From the NCBI GenBank assembly GCA_040880405.1, contig JBBDIM010000064.1, positions 1 through 37,802 on the forward strand: a DNA stretch of 37,802 bases. Reading direction: 5' to 3'. The stretch is from JBBDIM01 sp040880405 (GTDB lineage Bacteria; Planctomycetota; Planctomycetia; Pirellulales; Pirellulaceae). Shown piece after piece: positions 24,901-32,582 of this stretch. How positions within the stretch are numbered: the first letter of the stretch is position 1; every line of letters starts with the position of its first letter. The position numbers and the translations under genes were made by a program. Under the pieces are notes generated by a model. The model saw only the letters and a program-made list of their open reading frames with translations, was not told the origin of the DNA and made no database searches.

Positions 24901-25692
24901 ATGCTCATTCTTTCTCGCAAGCAGAATCAACGTATTCTCTTTCCCAATCTAGAAATCACCATCGAAATCCTGAGGGTTTCCGGTAGTGCCGTGAAGGTGG
25001 GAGTGGAGGCTCCTTCAAATGTTCGCGTCCTTCGTGAGGAAGTGGTCGACACGGCTGAACTGGAAGGGATTACCGAGGCGGCCCGAACGCAGCGCCATAC
25101 GTTGCGAAATCGCATGAACACGGCCAACCTGGCCCTGCATTTGGCGCAGAAGCATTTGAATCAAGAACAGTACGTGGACGCCGAGAAGTCTTTGCGGCGC
25201 GCCTTGAGTGAACTAACCACGCTCGATTCGCTGGTCGCGAGTTCCGCGAGCGCCACGACCGGAAAGCCGGCAGCGAACCCACCTGAGTCTGGCCAAACGG
25301 TTTCCGAAACGGAGAAAAAGCCGCAGGCCCTGATCGCCGAGGACAACTCGAACGAACGGGAACTGTTGGCCGCCTATCTCCGCCTCAGCGGATACGAAGT
25401 GGCGGGTGTTTCCGATGGAGTCGAGGCACTGGAGTATCTCGCCCGCAACCCACTGCCAGATGTCTTCCTGCTGGACATGGACATGCCCCGCATGAGCGGC
25501 CAAGAGACGATCGCCGCGGTCCGCTCGAAACCGGAATACAAGGACCTGAAAATCTTCGTGGTCAGCGGATCGGAGCGAAAGGAATTGACCGACGATTCCT
25601 CACGCCGCGTCGATCACTGGTTCTCCAAGCCAATCGCCCCACCCGCCTTCGTGCGGGAACTCAATCGCGAACTCGAAGTGGAATCCGCGTAG
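24901..25692 (+). CDS. csrA: CsrA RNA-binding domain fused to a response-regulator receiver domain
   Basis: A 263-residue fusion. Residues 1 to about 50 are a complete CsrA domain: MLILSRKQNQ at the start and VRVLREEV (41-48) with R45 in the position of the RNA-contacting arginine of E. coli CsrA. CsrA binds GGA motifs in mRNA leaders and changes translation. Residues about 58-115 are helical (NLALHLAQKHLNQEQYVDAE and a Leu/Ala-rich run). After a Pro/Ser/Thr-rich linker comes a receiver domain (about 142-262) with all key residues: acidic E147/D148, phosphoacceptor D192 in FLLDMDMPRMSG, S222 and K243 in FSKP. CsrA is normally 60-70 residues with no partner domain, so this suggests phosphorylation-controlled RNA binding. 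Domains are clear; the regulation is inferred. No kinase is adjacent. Confidence 0.93.
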   Translation: MLILSRKQNQRILFPNLEITIEILRVSGSAVKVGVEAPSNVRVLREEVVDTAELEGITEAARTQRHTLRNRMNTANLALHLAQKHLNQEQYVDAEKSLRRALSELTTLDSLVASSASATTGKPAANPPESGQTVSETEKKPQALIAEDNSNERELLAAYLRLSGYEVAGVSDGVEALEYLARNPLPDVFLLDMDMPRMSGQETIAAVRSKPEYKDLKIFVVSGSERKELTDDSSRRVDHWFSKPIAPPAFVRELNRELEVESA

Positions 25693-25921
25693 CGGTTGGT
25701 CACAGTTTAAACATCCGGCCGGCACCCACCTCTCCGGTGAATGTGAAACGCGAGAAGATCACGTCTTCTCAGGGTAGCCGGAACCTCATCTCGCGCTCCA
25801 CCGCGTGTCATCCTTCTGAGCCCCAAAGGGGCGTCTCACGACAGCCCAGTCAACGTCCGTAAACAGCACACCCTTAATCCAGCATCCCCTAGCGTTTTGA
25901 CCCTTGACACTGCTTAGAAAA

Positions 25922-26053
25922 GGACACAGTCCTGGGTTTAAGTTTTGTTAGACTTCGTAAGTCCTGAAGGGACGATTCAAACAGGAATCTTCTAGTGAAT
26001 CGTCCCTTCAGGACTCGCGTTTTCATGTCGTCGCATACCCCAGGACTTCGTCC
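25922..26053. repeat. Large nested palindrome (cruciform-type repeat)
   Basis: The inner pair is a perfect 19-bp inverted repeat: gtcctgaagggacgattca at 25961-25979 and its inverse at 25996-26014, with a 16-nt loop. The outer pair is GGACACAGTCCTGGG (25922-25936) against CCCAGGACTTCGTCC (26039-26053), 13 of 15 paired. The right end touches the receiver-domain pseudogene, so the element may have inserted into that gene. The flank 25693-25910 shows nothing recognisable. Confidence 0.88.
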
Positions 26054-26061
26054 TGGGCTAA

Positions 26062-26274
26062 CCCGGATTTTTGGCGGTCTTCGGCTCGGCCGTAGCCGGT
26101 GAAGGCGATGAGCTTCACTTCGTTTTTGGAAAGTCACTGGCGGACCTTCTGGGCAATCTCGTAGCGGCTGATTTCCGGTAGTCCGATATCGACCAGGGCC
26201 ACGTCAGGCCGTTCCTCCAAAATCTTGCGCAAGCCCTCGTCGCCGGTGGCGGCGGTGGAGACGTGGCAGGTTGC
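26062..26274 (-). pseudogene. Decayed response-regulator receiver domain
   Basis: One minus-strand frame reads CHVSTAATGDEGLRKILEER, then PDVALVDIGLPEISRYEIAQ with KVRQ, a TGA stop (26134-26136), then KLIAFTGYGRAEDRQKSG. This is the middle of a receiver domain: the helix before beta-3, the phosphoacceptor Asp in ALVDIGLP, the helix-3 stretch and the Thr of beta-4 (FTGYG). The usual Gly after the IS of helix 3 is Arg. The N-terminal acidic pair and the C-terminal Lys are missing. The ending coincides with the right edge of the nested palindrome. It is dead as a protein because of the internal stop and missing ends. The parental gene may have been a hybrid histidine kinase or a single-domain regulator. 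Confidence 0.82.
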
Positions 26275-26293
26275 CTAGGGAGTGGCGAGGGGC

Positions 26294-27784
26294 CTAGCTT
26301 TTAAGTCTCTTTAGCCGAGACAGCAGCCACGCGACTTCTCCTCGCGCAAGGACCGTGTAAATCAGTACGCCTGCCAAAATCAGCCCCGGCAAGGTGATCC
26401 AGGGTGGCGCGGTGAGGGTCGCTTGCCGGATCAGAAAAACCATGACGCCCATGATCGCAGCCGCTTGAAACGAACGACGCAGGGCCTGGAACATCGGGCC
26501 AGAAGAAAGCCCCGCGGCGCGGAAGCAGAAGTGTAAATAGGGTGGGGCAAACAGGAGCGTGACCAAGGCATAGGCCCAGGCCAGGCCGAGGCTCAGCGAC
26601 GAGGCGACCTCTTGTTCCCCCAGCGAGATAAAGGTGACCAAGCCCATCGCTTGACCCATCAGCAATAACAACAGAAAAGCCCCGATCGCGAGGAGGTCGG
26701 CCCTGCCGACCGCCGCCAGCAGGCTTCCGCCGATGTTGATTAGCCCGAGGGTCACCACGCTCAGCCCTAAGATAGCGAGCAGGTTGCCCGCCTCTTGCCA
26801 GGCGGGTCCGCCGAGCAGCGGCATCAGTTGATCTCCTACCAGGAAAATCCCGACACCGCTCGGAGCGAGCACAATCGCCACCAAGCGGTAGAAGTCGAGC
26901 GCGGTCTCCAGCAGGGCCTGACGGTTCTCCTTCACGCTGGCCAAGGCAGGCAGCATGGCGCTGGTGACCGGCGTGGTGATCAGGAAGACCGGGCGGTTCA
27001 TTTGGTTGAAGGCCTGGGTGTAGTAACCGATCCACTGTTGCCCGGCGGTGCTCCCCCCCAGGAAAAACGCGAGCAGCAGCTTGTCGAGGTTCTGCGAGAG
27101 GGCAAAAAAGATCCCGCTCAGAGTGTACATCCCGCCAAACTTCAAGAGCTCGCGAACATCCGCGCCGCGGCTCGGCCGCGCAGGCCGCCACGGTTCGATC
27201 CACCACACGCCGCCAATCAGCAGCAGCAGTTCCAAATACTGATGCACCACCAAGGCCCAAATCCCAAAGCCGAACCAGGCCAAGACGAGCGCCACGATCC
27301 CGGCAAAACTCAGCGAAACTAGCCGCGCAATCGAAATCCGGCCGAGCCGCAATTTCCGTTCGGCCATCGCCTGATGCTGGGTATACAGATTCGCCAACAG
27401 GGCCGTGCCGGAGATCGCCCAGCCGACCGGCAGCAGCTCCGGGGCATCGTACAGCGAGGCCAACAGCGGCGTCAGTCCCAACAGCAGCAGCGTCAACACG
27501 CCGCCGCTGGCAACTTGCCACCAAAACAAAGTCGTGGCCTGAGAATCGGTCAGATCACGGTGCTGCACCGCGGCGACATTAAACCCCAGCGTGCCGAAGC
27601 TCCGCAGCAGCAGGACCACCGGCATGATCATCCCCAGCAGCCCAAACTGGACCGGATCAATCATCCGATAGAGCCCAGCCAGGACCACCAGTGAAACGAT
27701 CTGGCTCCCGAATTGCGCCCACAGCACATACCGCGTGGCGGTATGGATTTGCTGGTGAGGTGGCGTCTCTGCGGATCGATTCAT
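26294..27784 (-). CDS. Polysaccharide flippase (Wzx/MATE-like, MOP superfamily)
   Basis: A membrane protein of 496 residues with about twelve to fourteen hydrophobic helices. The N-terminal GSQIVSLVVLAGLYRMIDP and QFGLLGMIMPVVLLLRSFGT are typical of the oligosaccharide flippase family, which moves lipid-linked sugar repeats across the inner membrane. A second half with similar helix pattern follows from about residue 215 (ELLKFGGMYTLSGIFFALSQ). The C-terminus is short and basic. It begins 16 bp after the stop of the GT2 gene on the same strand, so the pair are one operon making or exporting a surface polysaccharide. The substrate is not predictable. Confidence 0.9.
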   Translation of the reverse strand: MNRSAETPPHQQIHTATRYVLWAQFGSQIVSLVVLAGLYRMIDPVQFGLLGMIMPVVLLLRSFGTLGFNVAAVQHRDLTDSQATTLFWWQVASGGVLTLLLLGLTPLLASLYDAPELLPVGWAISGTALLANLYTQHQAMAERKLRLGRISIARLVSLSFAGIVALVLAWFGFGIWALVVHQYLELLLLIGGVWWIEPWRPARPSRGADVRELLKFGGMYTLSGIFFALSQNLDKLLLAFFLGGSTAGQQWIGYYTQAFNQMNRPVFLITTPVTSAMLPALASVKENRQALLETALDFYRLVAIVLAPSGVGIFLVGDQLMPLLGGPAWQEAGNLLAILGLSVVTLGLINIGGSLLAAVGRADLLAIGAFLLLLLMGQAMGLVTFISLGEQEVASSLSLGLAWAYALVTLLFAPPYLHFCFRAAGLSSGPMFQALRRSFQAAAIMGVMVFLIRQATLTAPPWITLPGLILAGVLIYTVLARGEVAWLLSRLKRLKS

Positions 27785-27800
27785 GCACTATCCGAGGCGG

Positions 27801-28574
27801 TTAATATCGAACCGAACACCACAGGGCCCACAGTCCATCCCGCCAGCCGATTTTCTTTCCCTCTTCGTACGAGCGGGGGTAGTACCGGATTGGGACCTCG
27901 CGGATGCGCAGCCCTTTGCGCCGCGCCAGCTTGGCGGTGATCTCCGGTTCGATCCCGAAGCGGCTTTCGCGCAAAGTGGGGGCGATCTCCTGGATCACCT
28001 CGCGGCGAAAAACCTTATAGCAGGTTTCCATATCGGTCAGCAGCAGGTTGGTGAACAAATTCGACCACCACGTTACCAGCTTGTTGGCCAGGTAGTGTCG
28101 CACGCGGGGAACATTCCGTGAGCCTGCCACAAAGCGGCTGCCATACACGGCATCGACGCCGTCCAGGATGATCGGCTGGAGCAACGCGGGGTAATCTTCC
28201 GGGGTGTACTCCAGGTCGGCGTCCTGGATCAACACGGCGTCGCCGGTTGCCTGCTGGAACCCGGTCCGCAGGGCGGCCCCTTTCCCCTGGTTCTTCGCGT
28301 GCAGCACGACCTTGAGGTCCGCTTGGTCCTTGATCGACTCCAGCAAGTCTCGGGTCCCGTCGGTGCTGCCATCGTCGACCAGGATAATCTCGCACCGAAA
28401 CCCACTGGCCCGGATCGCCTCAATTACCTGGCCGAGGGAATCGACCTCGTTGAAAATCGGGACGACAACCGAAAGAATGAAGTCGGCGGGGATGTCATAG
28501 ATGGCCAACTTGCGACAGACCGAGCCCCCCAAAAGTTGCCTGGCCAGCGCGACGCGTTCGGCCTGGTTCCCCAT
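27801..28574 (-). CDS. Family 2 glycosyltransferase (DPM1-like)
   Basis: A cytoplasmic GT-A fold glycosyltransferase of 257 residues. It opens with VVVPIFNEVDSLGQVIEAIR (36-55), the nucleotide-binding VDDGSTDGT (66-74), and the metal-binding QDADLEYTPEDYP (117-129), with D118 and D120 of the DxD-like motif. NKLVTWWSNLFTNLLLTDME (164-183) and the acceptor-side YKVFRR (186-191) are typical of dolichyl-phosphate-mannose synthase-like and DUF-less GT2 enzymes that load sugar onto a polyprenyl phosphate. I chose the ATG at 28574. A TTG at 28748 would add 58 residues with no clear homology. It may supply polyprenyl-phosphate sugar to GT39-type enzymes such as the one at 3.8-5.4 kb. Confidence 0.88.
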   Translation of the reverse strand: MGNQAERVALARQLLGGSVCRKLAIYDIPADFILSVVVPIFNEVDSLGQVIEAIRASGFRCEIILVDDGSTDGTRDLLESIKDQADLKVVLHAKNQGKGAALRTGFQQATGDAVLIQDADLEYTPEDYPALLQPIILDGVDAVYGSRFVAGSRNVPRVRHYLANKLVTWWSNLFTNLLLTDMETCYKVFRREVIQEIAPTLRESRFGIEPEITAKLARRKGLRIREVPIRYYPRSYEEGKKIGWRDGLWALWCSVRY

Positions 28575-28830
28575 GGATGGGCCACCGTCGATAAGTTTCT
28601 CGCGGATCTCGGAGCCGGAAATGTCGGAATGCGGGTCGATATTCAAGGCTTTGGCTAAAATCAAAGAGGTGCAGGCGGATCGTGACCCCGCTTCGCAGGC
28701 CAAGTTCCAGTATAGCTTGAGTGCCGAGCCGAACGAAGAGTGGCGCAATTTGTGATCGAAAAGGGACGGAACCGGCGTTCCACCTTGCGACGAGGGGGGG
28801 AATTTAACGGCTTACGCCGCGGGATTTTTT

Positions 28831-29114
28831 TTAGCCACAGAGGCCACAGAGTTCACAGAGAGGAAGGGTCGTCGGTTTGATCTTGTACTTAGGGGGAGGG
28901 GCTACCGGGATGATTTTTTTAACCACGAAAGACACGAAAAAGAAGGAAAGAATTCAAGGGCTGTTGGACTCTCAAACGTCGCGAAGAAATCGTACCTTTA
29001 ACCACCGAAGTTGAAAGCCTCGAATGCGGTGATTTCGCCGGTTGCTTTTCGTGTTATTCGTGTCATTCGTGGTAAAAAAATCTCTCTGTGACCTCTGTGA
29101 CCTCTGTGGCTAAG
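28831..29114. repeat. Nested inverted repeat: outer 'gccacagag', inner 'accacgaaagacacgaaa'
   Basis: Outer arms are ttagccacagaggccacaga with the GTTCACAGAG tail (28831-28864) and their inverse ending in cctctgtggctaa (29082-29114). Inner arms are aaccacgaaagacacgaaaa (28921-28940) and their inverse tcgtgtcattcgtggt (about 29059-29074). Together they could fold into one very long structure. It fills most of the space between the GT2 operon and the amidohydrolase gene; 28575-28830 shows no supported gene. Confidence 0.82.
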
Positions 29115-29166
29115 TAAATGACGATGACCCGGCTTTAACCGCGAGACCTGTTTAGGAAGAAAGATT

Positions 29167-29991
29167 GTGAAAGAAACGCTTCGAGTGGGCGCGATTCAGA
29201 TGGAGTCGGGCGTGGACCGGGACGCCAATCTGGCCAGCGCGGTGCGGTTGGTGGAACAAGCGGCGCGGCAAGGTGCCCAGTTGGTGGTGCTGCCGGAACT
29301 TTTTAACTACCTGGGCTGCCTGGATTCGCTATCTGAACATGCCGAACCGCCGGATGGACCGACCGTGACGACGATGCGCGAGACCGCGCGGCGGCTGGAA
29401 ATTTTGCTGTGTGCGGGAAGTTACTCCGCGAGCGACTCCGAAGATTCACCGAAGGTAGCGAATCGGAGCTTGTTAATCGACGCGACGGGGGAAGTAATTT
29501 CCACCTACGACAAGATCCACTGCTTCGATGTCGAGCTGCCGGACGTCGAAATTCGGGAATCGACGGTGGTCGCCGCGGGCCGCTCGGTGCGAGTTACCGC
29601 AACCCCGTACGGACCGGTGGGGCAAGCGATTTGTTACGACCTTCGGTTTCCCGAATTGTTTCGCCAAATGACGCACGAGGGGATGCGAATTGGCCTGCTG
29701 CCATCGGCATTTACCGACCGAACAGGGCGTGCTCACTGGGAAATTTTGCTTCGCGCGCGAGCGATTGAAAATCAAATTTTCCTCGTCGCGGCCAACCAAG
29801 CGGGACGGATTGATGGGCGGATCGCGTGTCATGGCCACACCTGCATAATCGGTCCCTGGGGTGACGTCTTGGCGATGGCACCTGGCGATGGCGAAGGAGT
29901 GGTCATGGCGGAGATCGACCTGTCCGACTTGGAACGAGTCCGCCGAGAAATGCCGGTGGAAAATCATCACAGGATTCACACGTTCATTTGA
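29167..29991 (+). CDS. Nitrilase-superfamily carbon-nitrogen hydrolase (NIT-type amidase)
   Basis: A 274-residue amidase-fold enzyme with the complete Glu-Lys-Cys triad: E44 in VVLPELFNYLG, K116 in TYDKIHCFDVELP and C156 in QAICYDLRFPE. The stretch PSAFTDRTGRAHWEILLRAR and the ending motif fit the Nit/deaminated-glutathione and omega-amidase group, which repairs deaminated glutathione or hydrolyses alpha-keto acid amides. Substrate within the group cannot be fixed by eye. The start is GTG, preceded by an AGGAAG Shine-Dalgarno 8 nt upstream. It stands alone between two repeat or empty regions. Confidence 0.93.
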   Translation: MKETLRVGAIQMESGVDRDANLASAVRLVEQAARQGAQLVVLPELFNYLGCLDSLSEHAEPPDGPTVTTMRETARRLEILLCAGSYSASDSEDSPKVANRSLLIDATGEVISTYDKIHCFDVELPDVEIRESTVVAAGRSVRVTATPYGPVGQAICYDLRFPELFRQMTHEGMRIGLLPSAFTDRTGRAHWEILLRARAIENQIFLVAANQAGRIDGRIACHGHTCIIGPWGDVLAMAPGDGEGVVMAEIDLSDLERVRREMPVENHHRIHTFI

Positions 29992-30556
29992 AAAAACATT
30001 TGGATGGTTGCTTGACAACCGGGCGTCGCTTCTCACAATAGGCCCTTATGTTAATTGAATGTGAGCGAGCCTGTGTTCGCGGCAAAGCGAATCGCAATTT
30101 CACACTCGCCTACGACCAAACCAACGCCTCATCCAACCACACACATCCAACAGTCGGCCATCTACAAGACTAGGGCAAGTCGTTCTGATTGGGGTTTTGT
30201 TCAAACACTCGGTGTGTCCTCCGTCTCGGAGTGCGCGCCGAGCGAAGGACAAGTCGGTTGGCTGCGGTCAAAATAACAAAATATCGGAGTGCTAAACGGA
30301 GCGACAACATCCATCGACCGGTAAAAGGATTTGCCACCATGGTCGACGGATTTATCGCGTGATGCGTGGGGGGGCGACGACTGATCGGATCGACGTCGAC
30401 GACGATTGTCGGAGCTCGGATGCACCCTTCTCGCTTTTTTGATTCTCGAGGTGCGAGCCTGAAGACAGGTTAAGGACGAGTCGCCTGCGAACGGATTCGC
30501 GCCGCACCCGTGTTTGGTGGCCTCGCGGAGAAGCCCAAGATGGGCTTAGCGGTCTC
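29992..30556. other. Intergenic region upstream of folK
   Basis: No protein gene is supported in 565 bp. Possible frames here (such as 30055-30276) lack domain or codon support. The region contains a promoter candidate at 30012-30039 and a hairpin TGTCCT...AGGACA (about 30207-30252). Confidence 0.5.
30012..30039 (+). promoter_or_regulatory. Candidate housekeeping promoter
   Basis: A perfect TTGACA (30012-30017) is followed after 16 nt by CACAAT (30034-30039), four of six bases matching TATAAT. It lies about 520 nt upstream of folK and about 20 nt after the amidohydrolase stop, so it would drive either a small RNA or a long leader for folK. Confidence 0.35.
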
Positions 30557-31555
30557 ATGGCGGATGTTCTGATAGCCCTGGGATCGAACCTAGGGGATAA
30601 GGGTGAATCCCTGCTGGCCGCGATCGAGGCCCTGCGTCAAACCGCCGGTGTCTCTCGGCTCACCTCCAGCACGTTCCACGCCACCGCACCGGTCGGCGGT
30701 CCGGAGGGACAGGACGATTTTCTCAACGCGGCCGTGCGTTTGACGACGAATCTCGCTCCCACGGAGATCCACCAGCGGCTGATCGAAATTGAACAAGAGC
30801 AAGGCCGAGTCCGCATCCAACGGTGGGGCGCTCGCAAGCTCGATCTCGATCTGCTTTTGTACGACGACCGGATTATCGAAAGCCGCACGCTGCAGGTGCC
30901 CCATCCGCGAATGAGTTTCCGCCGCTTTGTGCTGGCCCCGGCCTTGGAAGTCGCACCGGAGATGCGGCACCCGCGACTTCAATGCGACCTAGCCAAGCTG
31001 TACCACATTCTGACCACCGCGCCGCCGCTGGTGGAAATCGCCGCGGCGGGTGATCCGCTGGTGGAAACGATGGCCGGGGAAGTTGCCACGGAGGTTGGCT
31101 ACCGCTCCATCTGGCGGTCCTCCTATTGGCTCGATTTCTCCACCTCCCACCCTTGGCAGCGCCGCGCCGCGGAGCTACTGGAACTGGACCGTCACCAGGG
31201 GATCTTTCCCACTGCCGAAGAGACTTCGCCACCGTCCGCAGGGCAAATCGTCCCAGCCTGGCGGCTGATCGCGGCCGCCTGCCGCAAGATGGTCGATCCG
31301 TACCAATCGGCCGACGCCCTGATGGGTCCACAAGCAACCCAGGTGCCCCGGCTGACCGTCTGCTGGGAAATCTGCTACGCCGAAGCGTCATCCACTTGCC
31401 GCGCCCAGATGACCGCTCCACAATGGCAGCAGTACCACGAGCACCTCCGCGATCTGGTCGAGGCCAGCGTCCATGGCCCGCTGCTTCATTTGCGAGGGGC
31501 TTCGGCTGATGAGGCTGTTGTGGAAATCGCCGCCGCGATTCAAGCCGCGAGCTGA
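30557..31555 (+). CDS. folK: HPPK (FolK) with a long extra C-terminal domain
   Basis: Residues 1 to about 160 are 6-hydroxymethyl-7,8-dihydropterin pyrophosphokinase, which transfers pyrophosphate from ATP in folate synthesis: IALGSNLGDK (6-15), TAPVGGPEGQDDFLNAAV (43-60) and the signature RWGARKLDLDLLLYDD (89-104), followed by PHPRMSFRRFVLAPALEVAP. Residues about 165-332 are an extra domain. Its end, GPLLHLRGASADEAVVEIAA (307-326), looks like the C-terminal strand and helix of a nucleoside-kinase-like protein, but no P-loop is visible. Other bacteria fuse FolK to a deoxynucleoside kinase, so this could be a degenerate relative. The next gene, panC, is co-directional across a hairpin element, linking folate and pantothenate synthesis. 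The FolK call is firm; the extension is open. Confidence 0.92.
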   Translation: MADVLIALGSNLGDKGESLLAAIEALRQTAGVSRLTSSTFHATAPVGGPEGQDDFLNAAVRLTTNLAPTEIHQRLIEIEQEQGRVRIQRWGARKLDLDLLLYDDRIIESRTLQVPHPRMSFRRFVLAPALEVAPEMRHPRLQCDLAKLYHILTTAPPLVEIAAAGDPLVETMAGEVATEVGYRSIWRSSYWLDFSTSHPWQRRAAELLELDRHQGIFPTAEETSPPSAGQIVPAWRLIAAACRKMVDPYQSADALMGPQATQVPRLTVCWEICYAEASSTCRAQMTAPQWQQYHEHLRDLVEASVHGPLLHLRGASADEAVVEIAAAIQAAS

Positions 31556-31576
31556 GCGTCCAGCCGTAGGGGGAGT

Positions 31577-31661
31577 GTGAAAAAGGGGTCAGGACTCTTT
31601 TTCCTCACCCGTTTTCCAATGGTGATCGCCTGGTGAAAAAGAGTCCTGACCCCTTTTTCAC
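31577..31661. repeat. 85-bp palindromic element A ('gtgaaaaaggggtcaggactc')
   Basis: The arms gtgaaaaaggggtcaggact and their exact inverse at the right end form a perfect 27-bp stem, including CTTTTTC at the inner side. The loop is about 31 nt. It sits in the 127-bp gap between folK and panC. A near-identical copy of the same length is at 33944-34028. On both strands the stem ends in a run of T, so it may serve as a bidirectional terminator. Confidence 0.92.
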
Positions 31662-31682
31662 ACGCGAGAATTACCCCACCCC

Positions 31683-32546
31683 ATGCCCACCCAACCCCGT
31701 GCTTTCGAGGATCCCGCGGCACTCGCGCGCGAGATCCGGCAACTCCAAGCCGCCGGCAAACGCATCGGGTTTGTGCCGACCATGGGGGCTTTGCACGCGG
31801 GTCATTTGAGCTTAGCCCAAGCAAGCGCGGCGAAGTGCGACGTGACGGTGGTTAGCATCTTCGTGAATCCCACCCAATTCGCCCCCGGTGAGGATTTCGA
31901 GCGCTATCCGCGGACGTGGGAAGCGGATCTGCAGCTCCTCTCGTCGGTCGAGCCGGTGTGGGTCTTCGCTCCGGCGGTCGAAACGATGTATCCGCCCGGC
32001 AGTTCCACGGTGGTCCAGGCCGCGGAGATTGCTCGGCCGTGGGAAGGGGCCCAGCGGCCGATCCATTTCGATGGCGTTTGCACGGTGGTGCTGAAGCTAT
32101 TCATGGCGGTTCCGGCGGATGAGGCCTTTTTCGGCCAGAAGGACTTCCAGCAGTGCCGCGTCATCGAGCAAATGACGCACGACCTGTTGCTGCCGATCAC
32201 CATTACCCGGTGCCCCATCGTCCGGGAAGCGGACGGCTTGGCGATGAGCTCCCGCAACCGCTACCTTTCCGCGGAAGAGCGCGAGCGGGCTTTGGCGATC
32301 TCCGCCGGGCTGGCCGAGGCCCAGCGGCGAATCGAAGCGGGAGAGCGAAACGCCCTGATCCTTTCCCAAGTGGTCCGAGAAAGCCTGACCACTGCGGGAA
32401 TCACCGAGATAGACTATGTGGCGGTGGCCGACCCGCGGAACCTCGAATCGGTAGAGACAATCGCGCGGGAGGTCGTTATCCTGGTGGCAGTTCGCGTCGG
32501 CACCACGCGGTTGATTGATAACCTGTGGCTGCCAAACTTGAAGTAG
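31683..32546 (+). CDS. panC: Pantothenate synthetase PanC
   Basis: PanC condenses pantoate and beta-alanine with ATP to pantothenate in coenzyme A synthesis. The 287-residue length is typical. It has the HIGH-like motif in FVPTMGALHAGHLSL (30-44), the NPTQFAPGEDFERYPR stretch, FGQKDFQQC, and the KMS-like region GLAMSSRNRYLSAEER. The C-terminal lid (YVAVADPRNLESVETI) is complete. The gene is flanked by repeat element A and lgt. The start is ATG at 31683, 22 bp after the hairpin. Confidence 0.95.
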   Translation: MPTQPRAFEDPAALAREIRQLQAAGKRIGFVPTMGALHAGHLSLAQASAAKCDVTVVSIFVNPTQFAPGEDFERYPRTWEADLQLLSSVEPVWVFAPAVETMYPPGSSTVVQAAEIARPWEGAQRPIHFDGVCTVVLKLFMAVPADEAFFGQKDFQQCRVIEQMTHDLLLPITITRCPIVREADGLAMSSRNRYLSAEERERALAISAGLAEAQRRIEAGERNALILSQVVRESLTTAGITEIDYVAVADPRNLESVETIAREVVILVAVRVGTTRLIDNLWLPNLK

Positions 32547-32582
32547 ATTAGACCTTCCCCCTTAAAGCCAACGGCCGATTTC

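Noticed and set aside
26301..27524. 407-codon alternative frame in the flippase gene
   Set aside because: It has no membrane pattern, is Arg-rich and is a frame shadow of the flippase.
28575..28748. N-terminal extension of the GT2 gene from a TTG
   Set aside because: TTG start, no clear ribosome-binding site and no recognisable homology; the ATG at 28574 gives a complete GT-A domain.
30055..30276. 73-codon frame between the amidohydrolase and folK
   Set aside because: It has no ribosome-binding site, domain or codon support.
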